NCBI GenBank assembly: GCA_002691095.1
Contig: NZGU01000017.1
Location: forward strand, 48,400 to 59,758
DNA: 11,359 nt
Source of the DNA: Kiritimatiellaceae bacterium
Lineage (GTDB): Bacteria > Verrucomicrobiota > Kiritimatiellia > Kiritimatiellales > Pontiellaceae
Direction: 5' to 3'
Shown here: one piece after another, positions 1-6,633 of the stretch
How the letters are laid out: each line of letters opens with the position of its first letter
How positions within the stretch are numbered: position 1 is the stretch's first letter
Notes under the pieces: model-generated
What the model was told of the DNA's origin: nothing
The model's input: only the letters and a program-made list of their open reading frames with translations
Database searches by the model: none
Position numbers and translations under genes: made by a program

Positions 1-506
1 AGCTGCAACCAGACGGGGGCGACGGAGGCGGGGAAAATGTGGAATACGGAGGCGATGACGACGCCGAAGATGGCGATGACGATCCAGAGGGCGAAGAAGA
101 TGATGAGGGTGAAGAGGAGGCGAACGCGGGGGTTGATGAGGTCGCCGGCAATATCGCCGATGGTGCGGCCTTGGTGGCGGAGGCTGATGAGCATGGAGCC
201 GAAGTCGTGAACAGCGCCCATGAAGATGGAGCCGATGAGCACCCAGAGGAGGGCGGGGAGCCAGCCCCAGATGATGGCGATGGCGGGGCCGACGATGGGG
301 CCGGTGCCGGCGATGGAGGTGAAGTGGTGGCCGAAGAGGACGGAGCGGGGGGTGGGGACGTAGTCGATGTCATCCCGCTGGGTTTGGCTGGGGCAGCTTT
401 GCTGGGGATTGATGTTGAAGATCTTGCGGGCGAGGTAGCGACCGTAGGTGTGGTAGGCGATGAGATAGAGGGCGGCGGCGGTGAGGGCTAAAATTAGACT
501 ATTCAT
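1..506 (-). CDS. cstA: CstA-family transporter (carbon starvation protein A), N-terminal part
   Basis: Reading the minus strand from the ATG at 506-504 gives an open frame of 168 codons that runs off the left edge, so only the N-terminal part is visible. It is very hydrophobic. It carries the CstA signatures DYVPT followed by LFGHHF and IAGTGPIVGP (about residues 54-80), then a WGWLPALLW membrane segment, GAVHDFGSML, and RHQGRTIGDI. E. coli CstA has the same order of motifs. Family members are multi-pass inner-membrane transporters for peptides or pyruvate, often induced on carbon limitation; the substrate here cannot be told. The protein starts directly with the first membrane helix, so it lacks the extra leading helix of E. 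coli CstA. No Shine-Dalgarno sequence is visible upstream. The gene is divergent from gcvT. An acidic open frame on the + strand here (39-491) is its antisense shadow. Confidence 0.92.
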   Translation of the reverse strand, partial: MNSLILALTAAALYLIAYHTYGRYLARKIFNINPQQSCPSQTQRDDIDYVPTPRSVLFGHHFTSIAGTGPIVGPAIAIIWGWLPALLWVLIGSIFMGAVHDFGSMLISLRHQGRTIGDIAGDLINPRVRLLFTLIIFFALWIVIAIFGVVIASVFHIFPASVAPVWLQ

Positions 507-524
507 GTTGTAGGTTTATCGAAC

Positions 525-552
525 TTTTTGCGGAATAGATACTGGATATAAT
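525..552 (+). promoter_or_regulatory. Candidate promoter of the gcv operon
   Basis: A perfect TATAAT lies at 547-552 in the 117-base gap between cstA and gcvT, about 70 bases before the gcvT start. The -35 region at the right distance is only a T-rich stretch (525-530), far from TTGACA, so the promoter may be weak or need an activator. The leader shows no glycine-riboswitch core motifs. Confidence 0.4.
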
Positions 553-623
553 GTCTATTTTCCGGATTTTTTCGATTCTGATTGCTGGGCGGTGGGGATC
601 GGTTGTAGGATTATTATATTATT

Positions 624-1706
624 ATGAAGCAGACGATATTGTGCGGTCATCATCAAAAAGTAGGCGCTCGTATGGGCGAGTTTGGTGGTTGGGATATGCC
701 GATACAGTATGTGGGGATTTTGGCGGAGCATGCTCAAACGCGGGCGCGAGCTTCGTTGTTTGATATTTGCCATATGGGGGAGCTGGAGTTGTCGGGGCCG
801 AGCGCGATGGGGGATCTGGAGCGGTTGTTGACGTGTTCGGTGGAGACGTTGGCGGTGGGGCAGGTGCGGTATGGGTATTTGCTGGATGATGGGGGTGGGG
901 TGCTGGATGATTTGACGGTGTATCGCTTGGAGGCAGAGCGGTATTGGCTGGTGGTGAATGCGGGGACGGCGGAGAGGGATGTGGCGTGGATTGAGGAGCG
1001 TCTGTCGGAGGGTACGGTTTTTGTGGATCGTTCTGAGGAGGTGGCAAAACTAGATCTGCAGGGGCCGTTGGCGCGGGAGGTGTTGGAGGCGGTGTGTGGT
1101 ATTTCCGTGGGGGGGTTGGGCTATTTTCGGTGTGCGTTGTTTGATTCGATGTGGGTGAGCCGTACGGGGTATACGGGCGAATTGGGTTTTGAGTTGTATT
1201 TGCCGGTGGAGGAGGCTGGGGCGTTGTGGGAGGCGTTGTTGGCGCATGAGGGGTGTGAGCCGGCGGGGTTGGGGGCTCGGGATACGTTGCGGTTGGAGAT
1301 GGGATATCCGTTGTATGGACATGAGTTGGATGAGGCGCATTCGCCGGTGGCGACGGGGGGCGGGGCGTTTATGGATTTATCGAAGCCATTTGTGGGTCGG
1401 GAGCGAGTGGAAGCGGATTTGGCGGTGAGGGGGGAGCGTGTGGTGGGCTTGCGGTTTGATTCAAAGCGGGCGGCGCGGGAGGGAGATGGCGTCTTTTTGG
1501 GTGAGCAGGGTGTGGGCTGTGTGACGAGTGGTTCGTTGGCACCGAGTTTGGGGGTGGCAGTGGCGATGGCGCGTGTGGATGCGGTGGCGAGTGAAGTGGG
1601 AGCCGTGGTGGAAGTGGAGATACGGGGGCGTCGGGTGGATGCGGTGGTGGTGGCGTTGCCGTTTTATACGGAGGGAACGGCGCGGGGATCGGTTTGTGTT
1701 GTGTAG
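624..1706 (+). CDS. gcvT: Glycine cleavage system T protein (aminomethyltransferase)
   Basis: The 360-residue protein has the length and motif order of GcvT. It transfers the aminomethyl intermediate from lipoyl-H protein to tetrahydrofolate, releasing ammonia and forming 5,10-methylene-THF. Visible motifs are HQKVGARMGEFGGWDMPIQY (9-28), FDICHM (46-51), GVLDDLTVY with the catalytic-type Asp (D95/D96), VNAGTAERDVAWI (111-123), RTGYTGELGFE (180-190), GLGARDTLRLEMG (215-227), KPFVGRE (254-260) and a C-terminal SGSLAPSLG beta-barrel motif. It ends in LPFY plus about 13 extra residues. The ATG at 624 follows an AT-rich stretch with only a weak TAGGA 13 bases upstream. It is stopped by TAG then TGA in tandem. 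It is the first gene of the gcvT-gcvPA-gcvPB operon; gcvH, often next to gcvT, is absent. The coding strand is unusually G/T-rich, with many Val, Gly and Leu (TTG) codons. Confidence 0.96.
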   Translation: MKQTILCGHHQKVGARMGEFGGWDMPIQYVGILAEHAQTRARASLFDICHMGELELSGPSAMGDLERLLTCSVETLAVGQVRYGYLLDDGGGVLDDLTVYRLEAERYWLVVNAGTAERDVAWIEERLSEGTVFVDRSEEVAKLDLQGPLAREVLEAVCGISVGGLGYFRCALFDSMWVSRTGYTGELGFELYLPVEEAGALWEALLAHEGCEPAGLGARDTLRLEMGYPLYGHELDEAHSPVATGGGAFMDLSKPFVGRERVEADLAVRGERVVGLRFDSKRAAREGDGVFLGEQGVGCVTSGSLAPSLGVAVAMARVDAVASEVGAVVEVEIRGRRVDAVVVALPFYTEGTARGSVCVV

Positions 1707-1741
1707 TGAACGATAGTGCAGGTAAGTAGGAGATAGGTGGA

Positions 1742-3106
1742 ATGAGTAAGACGCCCTTTTGTGCGACGAGTGAGCAGGATCAGGCGGCGATGTTTGAGGC
1801 GCTGGGTATATCCTCTTTTGATGATCTTTTTGCGGCGATTCCGGCGGCGCTGGAGGCGGCTTCGATGAAGGTTCCTGAGGGGCTTTCGGAGATGGAGATG
1901 ATGCAGCATATTCGGGGGCTGGCGGCGAAGAATGCGACGCAGTTGGTGAATTTTTGTGGGGCGGGTTTTTATGACCATTATATTCCGGCGGCGGTGAATG
2001 CTTTGGCGAGTCGGGGGGAGTTTTATACGGCGTATACGCCGTATCAACCGGAGGCATCGCAGGGGACGTTGCAGGCGGCGTTTGAGTATCAGACGGCGAT
2101 CTGTCGGTTGACGGGTATGGAGGTGGCGAATGCTTCGTTGTTTGATGGGGGGTCAGCGTTGATTGAGGGCGCGATGATGGCGTTGCGGCATACGCGGCGG
2201 AATCGGGTGTTGGTGGATGAGGGGGTGAATCCGATCTATCGGGAGATGTTGCGGACGTATACGCACAATTTGTCGGTGGAGTATGCGGAGGTGAAATTGG
2301 GGGCTAATGGCGTGGCGGATCGAGCGGCGTTTGCGGCGGCGTTGAATGAGGATACGGGGGCGGTTTTGTTGCAGAACCCGAACTTTTTTGGCTGTTTGGA
2401 TCAGTTGCAGGATGTGATTGAGGTTGCGCATGCGGGGGGTGCTTTGGCGGTGGTTTCGGTGTATCCGATGGCGCTTTCGCATGTGGAGACGCCGGGGGCG
2501 ATGGGGGCGGATATTGTGACGGGTGAGGGGCAGAGTTTGGGATTGCCGCTGAACTTTGGGGGGCCGTATTTGGGCTTCTTCGCGGCGCGGAAGGCGTTGG
2601 TGCGGAAGATGCCGGGTCGGATTGTGGGGGAGACGGAGGATGGGAAGGGTCGGCGGGGATATGTGCTGACGTTGCAGGCGCGGGAGCAGCATATTCGGCG
2701 GGAGAAGGCGACGTCGAACATTTGTAGTAATGTGCAGGTGTGTGCGTTGCGGGCGATTATTTATCTTTCGCTGGTGGGGCGTGAGGGCTTCTTGGAAGTC
2801 GGGCGCGAGTGTATGGATCGGGCGAGTTATGCGTGGCATCGGCTGTTGCAGATTGAGGGGGTGGAGGCGGCGTTTAACCGGCGGTTCTTCAATGAGTTTG
2901 CGGTGCGGTTGCCGGTGTCGGCGAAGAAGGTGGTGAGTGAATTGATTGAGCGGGGTGTGGCGGGTGGTTTTCCGGTGAGCCGGTATTATGGTGAGATGGA
3001 GAATGTGCTGTTGCTGGCGTTCACGGAGAAGCGAACGAAGGCGGAGATTGATCGGTTTGCGGTCGAGTTGGAGAGTGTGTTGAAACGGGTAGGAGAGTTG
3101 GTATGA
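1742..3106 (+). CDS. gcvPA: Glycine dehydrogenase (decarboxylating) subunit 1, P protein alpha
   Basis: This 454-residue protein is the N-terminal half of the split P protein. With GcvPB it forms the PLP-dependent decarboxylase that loads the aminomethyl group of glycine on lipoyl-H protein. Diagnostic stretches are LGISSFDDLF (21-30), the PEGLSE motif (45-50), the FYTAYTPYQPEASQGTLQ block (94-111) followed by FEYQT, NASLFDGGSAL (130-140), QNPNFFGCLD and NFGGPYLGFF, then RREKATSNICSN near residue 320, typical of this family. This half does not carry the PLP lysine. The length is normal. The ATG at 1742 is preceded by AGGAGA (1728-1733) and AGGTGG (1735-1740), either of which can serve as ribosome binding site. 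It starts 35 bases after gcvT and its stop overlaps the gcvPB start (ATGA), consistent with coupled, equimolar synthesis of the two subunits. Confidence 0.97.
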   Translation: MSKTPFCATSEQDQAAMFEALGISSFDDLFAAIPAALEAASMKVPEGLSEMEMMQHIRGLAAKNATQLVNFCGAGFYDHYIPAAVNALASRGEFYTAYTPYQPEASQGTLQAAFEYQTAICRLTGMEVANASLFDGGSALIEGAMMALRHTRRNRVLVDEGVNPIYREMLRTYTHNLSVEYAEVKLGANGVADRAAFAAALNEDTGAVLLQNPNFFGCLDQLQDVIEVAHAGGALAVVSVYPMALSHVETPGAMGADIVTGEGQSLGLPLNFGGPYLGFFAARKALVRKMPGRIVGETEDGKGRRGYVLTLQAREQHIRREKATSNICSNVQVCALRAIIYLSLVGREGFLEVGRECMDRASYAWHRLLQIEGVEAAFNRRFFNEFAVRLPVSAKKVVSELIERGVAGGFPVSRYYGEMENVLLLAFTEKRTKAEIDRFAVELESVLKRVGELV

Positions 3107-4551
3107 AGTTGATTTTTGAGAAATCGTCTCCGGGTCGTCCGGGGGTGCAGATGACGTCGTTGAAGATTTCGGAGACGGAGGAGATTCCATCGCGGTATTT
3201 ACGGTCGGAGCCAGCGGAGTTGCCGGAGGTTTCGGAGGCGGAAGTGGTGCGTCATTTTACGGCGCTATCGCGGCTGAATTATTCGATTGATACCCACTTT
3301 TATCCATTGGGATCGTGCACGATGAAGTATAATCCGAAGGCGTGCGAGGCGGCGGCGGGGCTGCCGGAACTGACGGAGGTGCATCCGTTGTGGCCGCAGT
3401 TGTGGGGCGGGGGGATGTTGACGCAGGGGTCGCTGGCGATTCTGTTTCGGTTGGAGCGGATGCTTTCGGAGATTACGGGCTTGGATGAGTTTACGTTGCA
3501 GCCGATGGCGGGGGCGCATGGTGAGCTGACGGGGGTGATGCTGATGGCGGCGTATCACGCGGATCGGGGGAATGATCAGAAAGATCATATTATTGTGCCG
3601 GATTCGGCGCATGGAACTAATCCGGCGAGTGCGATGCTGGCGGGGTATGATGTGGTGACGATTCCTTCGGATGAGAAGGGGATGATGGATTTTGATCTGT
3701 TTATGGAGGCGCTGAATGAGAAGACGGCGGGGGTGATGCTGACGTGTCCGAATACGTTGGGGGTGTTTAACTCACGGATTAAGGATATTTGCGACGCGGT
3801 GCATGCGGTGGATGGGTTGATGTATTATGATGGAGCGAACTTTAATGCGATTATGGGGCGCTATAAGCCGGGTGAGATTGGATTCGATATTTGTCATTTG
3901 AACCTGCATAAGTCGTTTGCGACGCCGCACGGTGGTGGAGGCCCGGGCGCGGGGCCGGTGGGGGTGGTGGATAAGCTGCGGCCTTATCTGCCGATTTCGC
4001 GTGTGAAGCGGCGCTCAGAGGGAACCTATGTGTTGCATTATGATGAGCCGAAGAGCATTGGGTATATTGCACCGTTTTATGGTAACTTTGGTATTTTGGT
4101 GCGGGCATATGCCTATATTGTTTCGCTGGGTCGGTCGGGGTTGCGGGGAACCAGTAATCGGGCGGTTCTGAATGCAAACTATCTTCAGGAACGATTGCGG
4201 CCGCTGTTTGGAGCGGAGGATCGGGGGCGTTGTATGCATGAGTTTGTGCTTTCGGGTGAGTTCTTGAAGCAGCACGGTGTGCAGGTGTTGGATGTGGCGA
4301 AAGGGTTGATTGACCGGGGATTTCATCCGCCCACTATCTATTTCCCGTTGAATGTGCCGGAAGCGGTTATGATTGAGCCAACGGAGACGGAGGATAAGGA
4401 TACGTTGGATCGATTTGTTTCGGTGATGAGGGAGTTGTTGGAGTTGGCTCAGGAGGATGCAGATGCCTTGCATGTAGCACCGGTGACTACACCGGTGGGT
4501 CGATTGGATGAGGTGAAGGCGGCGAAGGATATGCGCTTGAGTTATACGTGA
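3103..4551 (+). CDS. gcvPB: Glycine dehydrogenase (decarboxylating) subunit 2, P protein beta
   Basis: This 482-residue protein is the catalytic half of the split P protein. It opens with the family start LIFEKSSPGRPG (3-14). It continues with HFYPLGSCTMKYNPK (65-79), QPMAGAHGELTG, SAHGTNPASAMLAGYDVV, and the PLP site NLHKSFATPHGGGGPGAGPV, in which K270 should form the Schiff base. The Gly-rich loop after it is intact. Next come EPKSIG and FGNFGILVRAY-like segments, and the C-terminal HPPTIYFPL...MIEPTETE and AKDMRLSYT. Length and motifs are normal, so it should be active with GcvPA. The ATG start lies inside the gcvPA stop (ATGA, 3103-3106), and the upstream AGGAGAG inside gcvPA (about 3090-3096) can act as ribosome binding site. 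No terminator was found right after it, so transcription may continue into the small gene downstream. Confidence 0.97.
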   Translation: MKLIFEKSSPGRPGVQMTSLKISETEEIPSRYLRSEPAELPEVSEAEVVRHFTALSRLNYSIDTHFYPLGSCTMKYNPKACEAAAGLPELTEVHPLWPQLWGGGMLTQGSLAILFRLERMLSEITGLDEFTLQPMAGAHGELTGVMLMAAYHADRGNDQKDHIIVPDSAHGTNPASAMLAGYDVVTIPSDEKGMMDFDLFMEALNEKTAGVMLTCPNTLGVFNSRIKDICDAVHAVDGLMYYDGANFNAIMGRYKPGEIGFDICHLNLHKSFATPHGGGGPGAGPVGVVDKLRPYLPISRVKRRSEGTYVLHYDEPKSIGYIAPFYGNFGILVRAYAYIVSLGRSGLRGTSNRAVLNANYLQERLRPLFGAEDRGRCMHEFVLSGEFLKQHGVQVLDVAKGLIDRGFHPPTIYFPLNVPEAVMIEPTETEDKDTLDRFVSVMRELLELAQEDADALHVAPVTTPVGRLDEVKAAKDMRLSYT

Positions 4552-4637
4552 GCGATTAATTTGATTGTAATGTTGAACGTTTCTGTACGTATTGTGTCTG
4601 GTGTATTTGTTAGCTAACTGTAAATAAGGAGAATGTA

Positions 4638-4835
4638 ATGAAAAAATTGTTTACGATGATTATGTTGGTGCTGTTTGTTGCGGGTGGATCTGCCTTTGCA
4701 TGCGGTGGCTGTGGTTGTCAGGCGAAGAAGTCTGATGCCAAGAAAGAGAGCTCTTCAGAAGCTGGTAAGGAAAAAAGCAGCTCGGAATCGGGTTGTAGCG
4801 CTTCTGGTTGCAGTGCATCTAAAAAGTCTGCATAA
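4638..4835 (+). CDS. Small secreted Cys/Ser/Lys-rich protein, function unknown
   Basis: I do not recognise this 65-residue protein. Residues 1-21 form a clear signal peptide: MKK, then a hydrophobic core, then GGSAFA, with cleavage expected before C22. The site AFA|C fits signal peptidase I; it is a poor lipobox because -3 is Ala and -2 is Phe. The mature part would be about 44 residues. It begins with CGGCGC (C22, C25, C27), continues through a hydrophilic Lys/Ser/Glu linker in which SSSE occurs twice, and ends with two tandem GCSAS units (C53, C58). Five cysteines suggest metal binding or a disulfide role; that is inference. A textbook ribosome binding site AAGGAG (about 4626-4631) and a strong terminator right after the gene suggest high expression. 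Unlike its neighbours it is A-rich rather than T-rich on the coding strand: row 4741-4800 has 21 A and 10 T. Confidence 0.85.
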   Translation: MKKLFTMIMLVLFVAGGSAFACGGCGCQAKKSDAKKESSSEAGKEKSSSESGCSASGCSASKKSA

Positions 4836-4854
4836 GGGCATTTTAGCTGTTTGT

Positions 4855-4884
4855 AAAACCCTCTTTAACGAGAGGGTTTTTTTT
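4855..4884 (+). terminator. Strong intrinsic terminator after the Cys-rich gene
   Basis: A perfect 10-bp stem (AAAACCCTCT at 4855-4864 pairing with AGAGGGTTTT at 4871-4880) closes a 6-base loop. The 3' arm merges into an uninterrupted run of eight T (4877-4884). It should end transcripts of the Cys-rich gene and any read-through from the gcv operon. The A run on the left arm could also let it work in the opposite direction, but no gene approaches from that side. Confidence 0.92.
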
Positions 4885-4905
4885 GTATCCCGACCGAATT
4901 GGAGT

Positions 4906-4934
4906 TTGCGGGGATTGGGCTTTAATCGTATGGT
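4906..4934 (+). promoter_or_regulatory. Candidate promoter of folD
   Basis: TTGCGG (4906-4911) and TATGGT (4929-4934) are separated by exactly 17 bases, giving 7 of 12 consensus positions. It lies between the strong terminator and the folD ribosome binding site, where an independent promoter is expected. This is sequence match only. Confidence 0.35.
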
Positions 4935-4961
4935 CATTTTGCATTTTGGAAGGAGAATGTT

Positions 4962-5852
4962 GTGGCAGCTGATTTGATGGACGGGAAGGCGATTGCTGAG
5001 GCCATTCGCGCTGAGTTAAAGAGTGAGGTGGATAGCCTGCGTGAGCGGGGTGTGGTTCCAGGTCTGGGGGTTATTCTGGTGGGGGATAATCCGGCGTCGT
5101 GTTCGTATGTGACGGCTAAAGAGCGGGCATGCGAGAGTATCGGTATCTATTCGGATGATAATCGGTTACCGGCGGACACCAGCGAGGCGGACCTTTTGAA
5201 ACGCGTGGAGGCGATGAATCAAGATCCGCAAATTGATGGTATTTTGGTTCAGCTACCGTTGCCGAAGCATATGGATGAGTCAAAAATTTTGTTGGCGATT
5301 GATCCGGCGAAGGATGTGGATGGGTTTCATCCGATGAATGTGGGCAAGATGATGATCGGGGAAGAGACTTTTTTTCCGTGTACACCGCATGGAGTGGTTC
5401 AGATGTTGATGCGAAGCGGGGTGGAGACATCGGGTAAGCATGTGGTTGTGGTGGGTCGTAGTAATATTGTTGGAAAGCCAGTGGCGAATATGCTGTTGCA
5501 GAAGAAAGCGGGCGCCAACGCGACGGTTACGCTCTGCCATACAGGTACAGAAGATTTGGCCGGTTTTACGCAGCAGGCGGATATTTTAATCGTCGCATCA
5601 GGCTGGCCGAATACGGTCACGGAGAGCATGGTAAAGCCGGGGGCTGTGGTGGTGGATGTGGGGGTGAACCGAGTGGAGGATGCTACGAAAAAAAGTGGCT
5701 ATCGGTTGGTGGGAGATGTTGATTTTGAGGGGGTTTCCCGTGTGGCATCGAAACTCACGCCGGTACCGGGCGGGGTTGGGCCGATGACGATTACGATGTT
5801 ATTGTATAATACGGTTGAGTCTGCAAAGGCGCGTTTGATGGAGGAGGGTTGA
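4962..5852 (+). CDS. folD: Bifunctional methylenetetrahydrofolate dehydrogenase / methenyltetrahydrofolate cyclohydrolase
   Basis: This 296-residue protein is a full-length FolD. It oxidises 5,10-methylene-THF with NAD(P)+ and hydrolyses the methenyl product to 10-formyl-THF in the cytosol. The catalytic pair sits in SYVTAKERAC (Y49, K53). DGILVQLPLP holds Q97, and KDVDGFHPMNVGK holds D120. FPCTPHGVVQML follows. The Rossmann-type nucleotide loop is VVVVGRSNIVGKP (161-173). GAVVVDVGVNRV and LTPVPGGVGPMT come near the C-terminus. All family key residues are present. The start is GTG at 4962, chosen because GGAAGGAG (4948-4954) lies 7 bases before it and the protein then begins at the usual family position; the out-of-frame ATG at 4957 is ignored. 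It takes the product of the glycine cleavage enzymes encoded upstream, so the grouping makes metabolic sense although a terminator separates them. Confidence 0.97.
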   Translation: MAADLMDGKAIAEAIRAELKSEVDSLRERGVVPGLGVILVGDNPASCSYVTAKERACESIGIYSDDNRLPADTSEADLLKRVEAMNQDPQIDGILVQLPLPKHMDESKILLAIDPAKDVDGFHPMNVGKMMIGEETFFPCTPHGVVQMLMRSGVETSGKHVVVVGRSNIVGKPVANMLLQKKAGANATVTLCHTGTEDLAGFTQQADILIVASGWPNTVTESMVKPGAVVVDVGVNRVEDATKKSGYRLVGDVDFEGVSRVASKLTPVPGGVGPMTITMLLYNTVESAKARLMEEG

Positions 5853-5856
5853 TAGA

Positions 5857-6633
5857 ATGATAAAAAAAGTGGTGTGTGGTATGGCGTTGTTGAGTGGGTT
5901 GCTCTGGGGCGGCCCGTCGGCGATGGCAGATGGTCGCGTTTTAATTATGGTGCCTCAGGATGAGGAGTTAGTGAAAGTTGGGTTGGACTTGGCGGTGCGT
6001 CATCCGAGCTTGTTGGTGAGTTATCGGTTGGGTGCACAGCAAACAGCGTCGTTGAAGGGTTGGACGGGTACAGAGTGGGTTTATGTTTCGGTCGCAAACT
6101 TTTTGGCGGGCGATTTTTTCCGTGAAGGCCCGGATGAAGCGATTATTGTGGAGTCAAATTTACCGTTTCCGGAGGCTTTGATTCCTGATGCTTCGTGGTG
6201 TGAGCGAGTTGCGAAGATTACAACGGACGATGTGCGTTCGGTGGTGCACCTGGCGGGTCGTGCGTTGCATTTTGAGTATCGGGATTGGAAGTGGTTTTCG
6301 GAGCGGTATCGTTTGCCGATGGCGAAGTTGAACCCAAGTCAGTCGGGGATTCGGTGGTATAATCGCCGGTTAGGAGATGTGATTGGCAGTCAGATGAGTC
6401 GTAACTACGAGGATGATGAGAACTGGGTGGTGTTACGGGCTGCAGAGCCGGCGGTTGCGTTGGAAGAGGAAGTTGTTGAACCGGTAGTCGTGGAGGATGA
6501 AGCGGTTGAGATGATTGATACGAACGTGATCGATGTGACGGATGTGTTGGTCGAGCAACCGATTAATCCGTTGGAAGAGGAGCCGCCGAGTGCCCAGATT
6601 GTTGAGCCGGCGGGGGAGTTACCCGCGCTGTAG
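5857..6633 (+). CDS. Exported protein of unknown function with acidic Val/Glu-rich tail
   Basis: I do not recognise this 258-residue protein. Residues 1-24 look like a signal peptide (MIKK, a hydrophobic core, then PSAMA) with cleavage before DGRV. The central part (about 25-195) looks globular: a beta-like VLIMVPQDEEL start, several Trp/Tyr-rich segments such as FEYRDWKWFSERYRLP, and RWYNRRLGDVIGSQMSR before a short NWVVLR strand. From about residue 197 to the end it is low-complexity and acidic, dominated by Glu, Val and Pro, and probably disordered. It starts 4 bases after the folD stop; GAGGAGG (5841-5847), inside the folD 3' end, is its ribosome binding site, so co-transcription with folD is likely. 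Its 3' end overlaps the convergent TPR-like gene by 15 bases. A periplasmic or surface location is likely; nothing visible indicates an enzyme. Confidence 0.85.
   Translation: MIKKVVCGMALLSGLLWGGPSAMADGRVLIMVPQDEELVKVGLDLAVRHPSLLVSYRLGAQQTASLKGWTGTEWVYVSVANFLAGDFFREGPDEAIIVESNLPFPEALIPDASWCERVAKITTDDVRSVVHLAGRALHFEYRDWKWFSERYRLPMAKLNPSQSGIRWYNRRLGDVIGSQMSRNYEDDENWVVLRAAEPAVALEEEVVEPVVVEDEAVEMIDTNVIDVTDVLVEQPINPLEEEPPSAQIVEPAGELPAL

Noticed and set aside
39..491. Long acidic open frame on the + strand (Asp/Glu/Gly-rich).
   Set aside because: It is the antisense shadow of the CstA-family gene, whose minus-strand translation has clear family motifs.
507..623. Glycine riboswitch expected upstream of gcvT.
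   Set aside because: The 117-base gap lacks the conserved GGAGAG- and CCGAAGG-type core motifs and has no room for a tandem aptamer.
1189..1428. Trp/Arg-rich and Pro/His-rich open frames within gcvT, gcvPA and gcvPB on both strands.
   Set aside because: They are by-products of the G/T-rich composition and have low-complexity translations without family features.
4609..4618. Perfect 10-base palindrome GTTAGCTAAC upstream of the Cys-rich gene.
   Set aside because: Too short to call an operator; no matching promoter could be placed around it.
4552..4637. Possible separate promoter for the Cys-rich gene (TTGAAC at 4573).
   Set aside because: No acceptable -10 box occurs at 16-18 bases from it; read-through from the gcv operon is equally possible.
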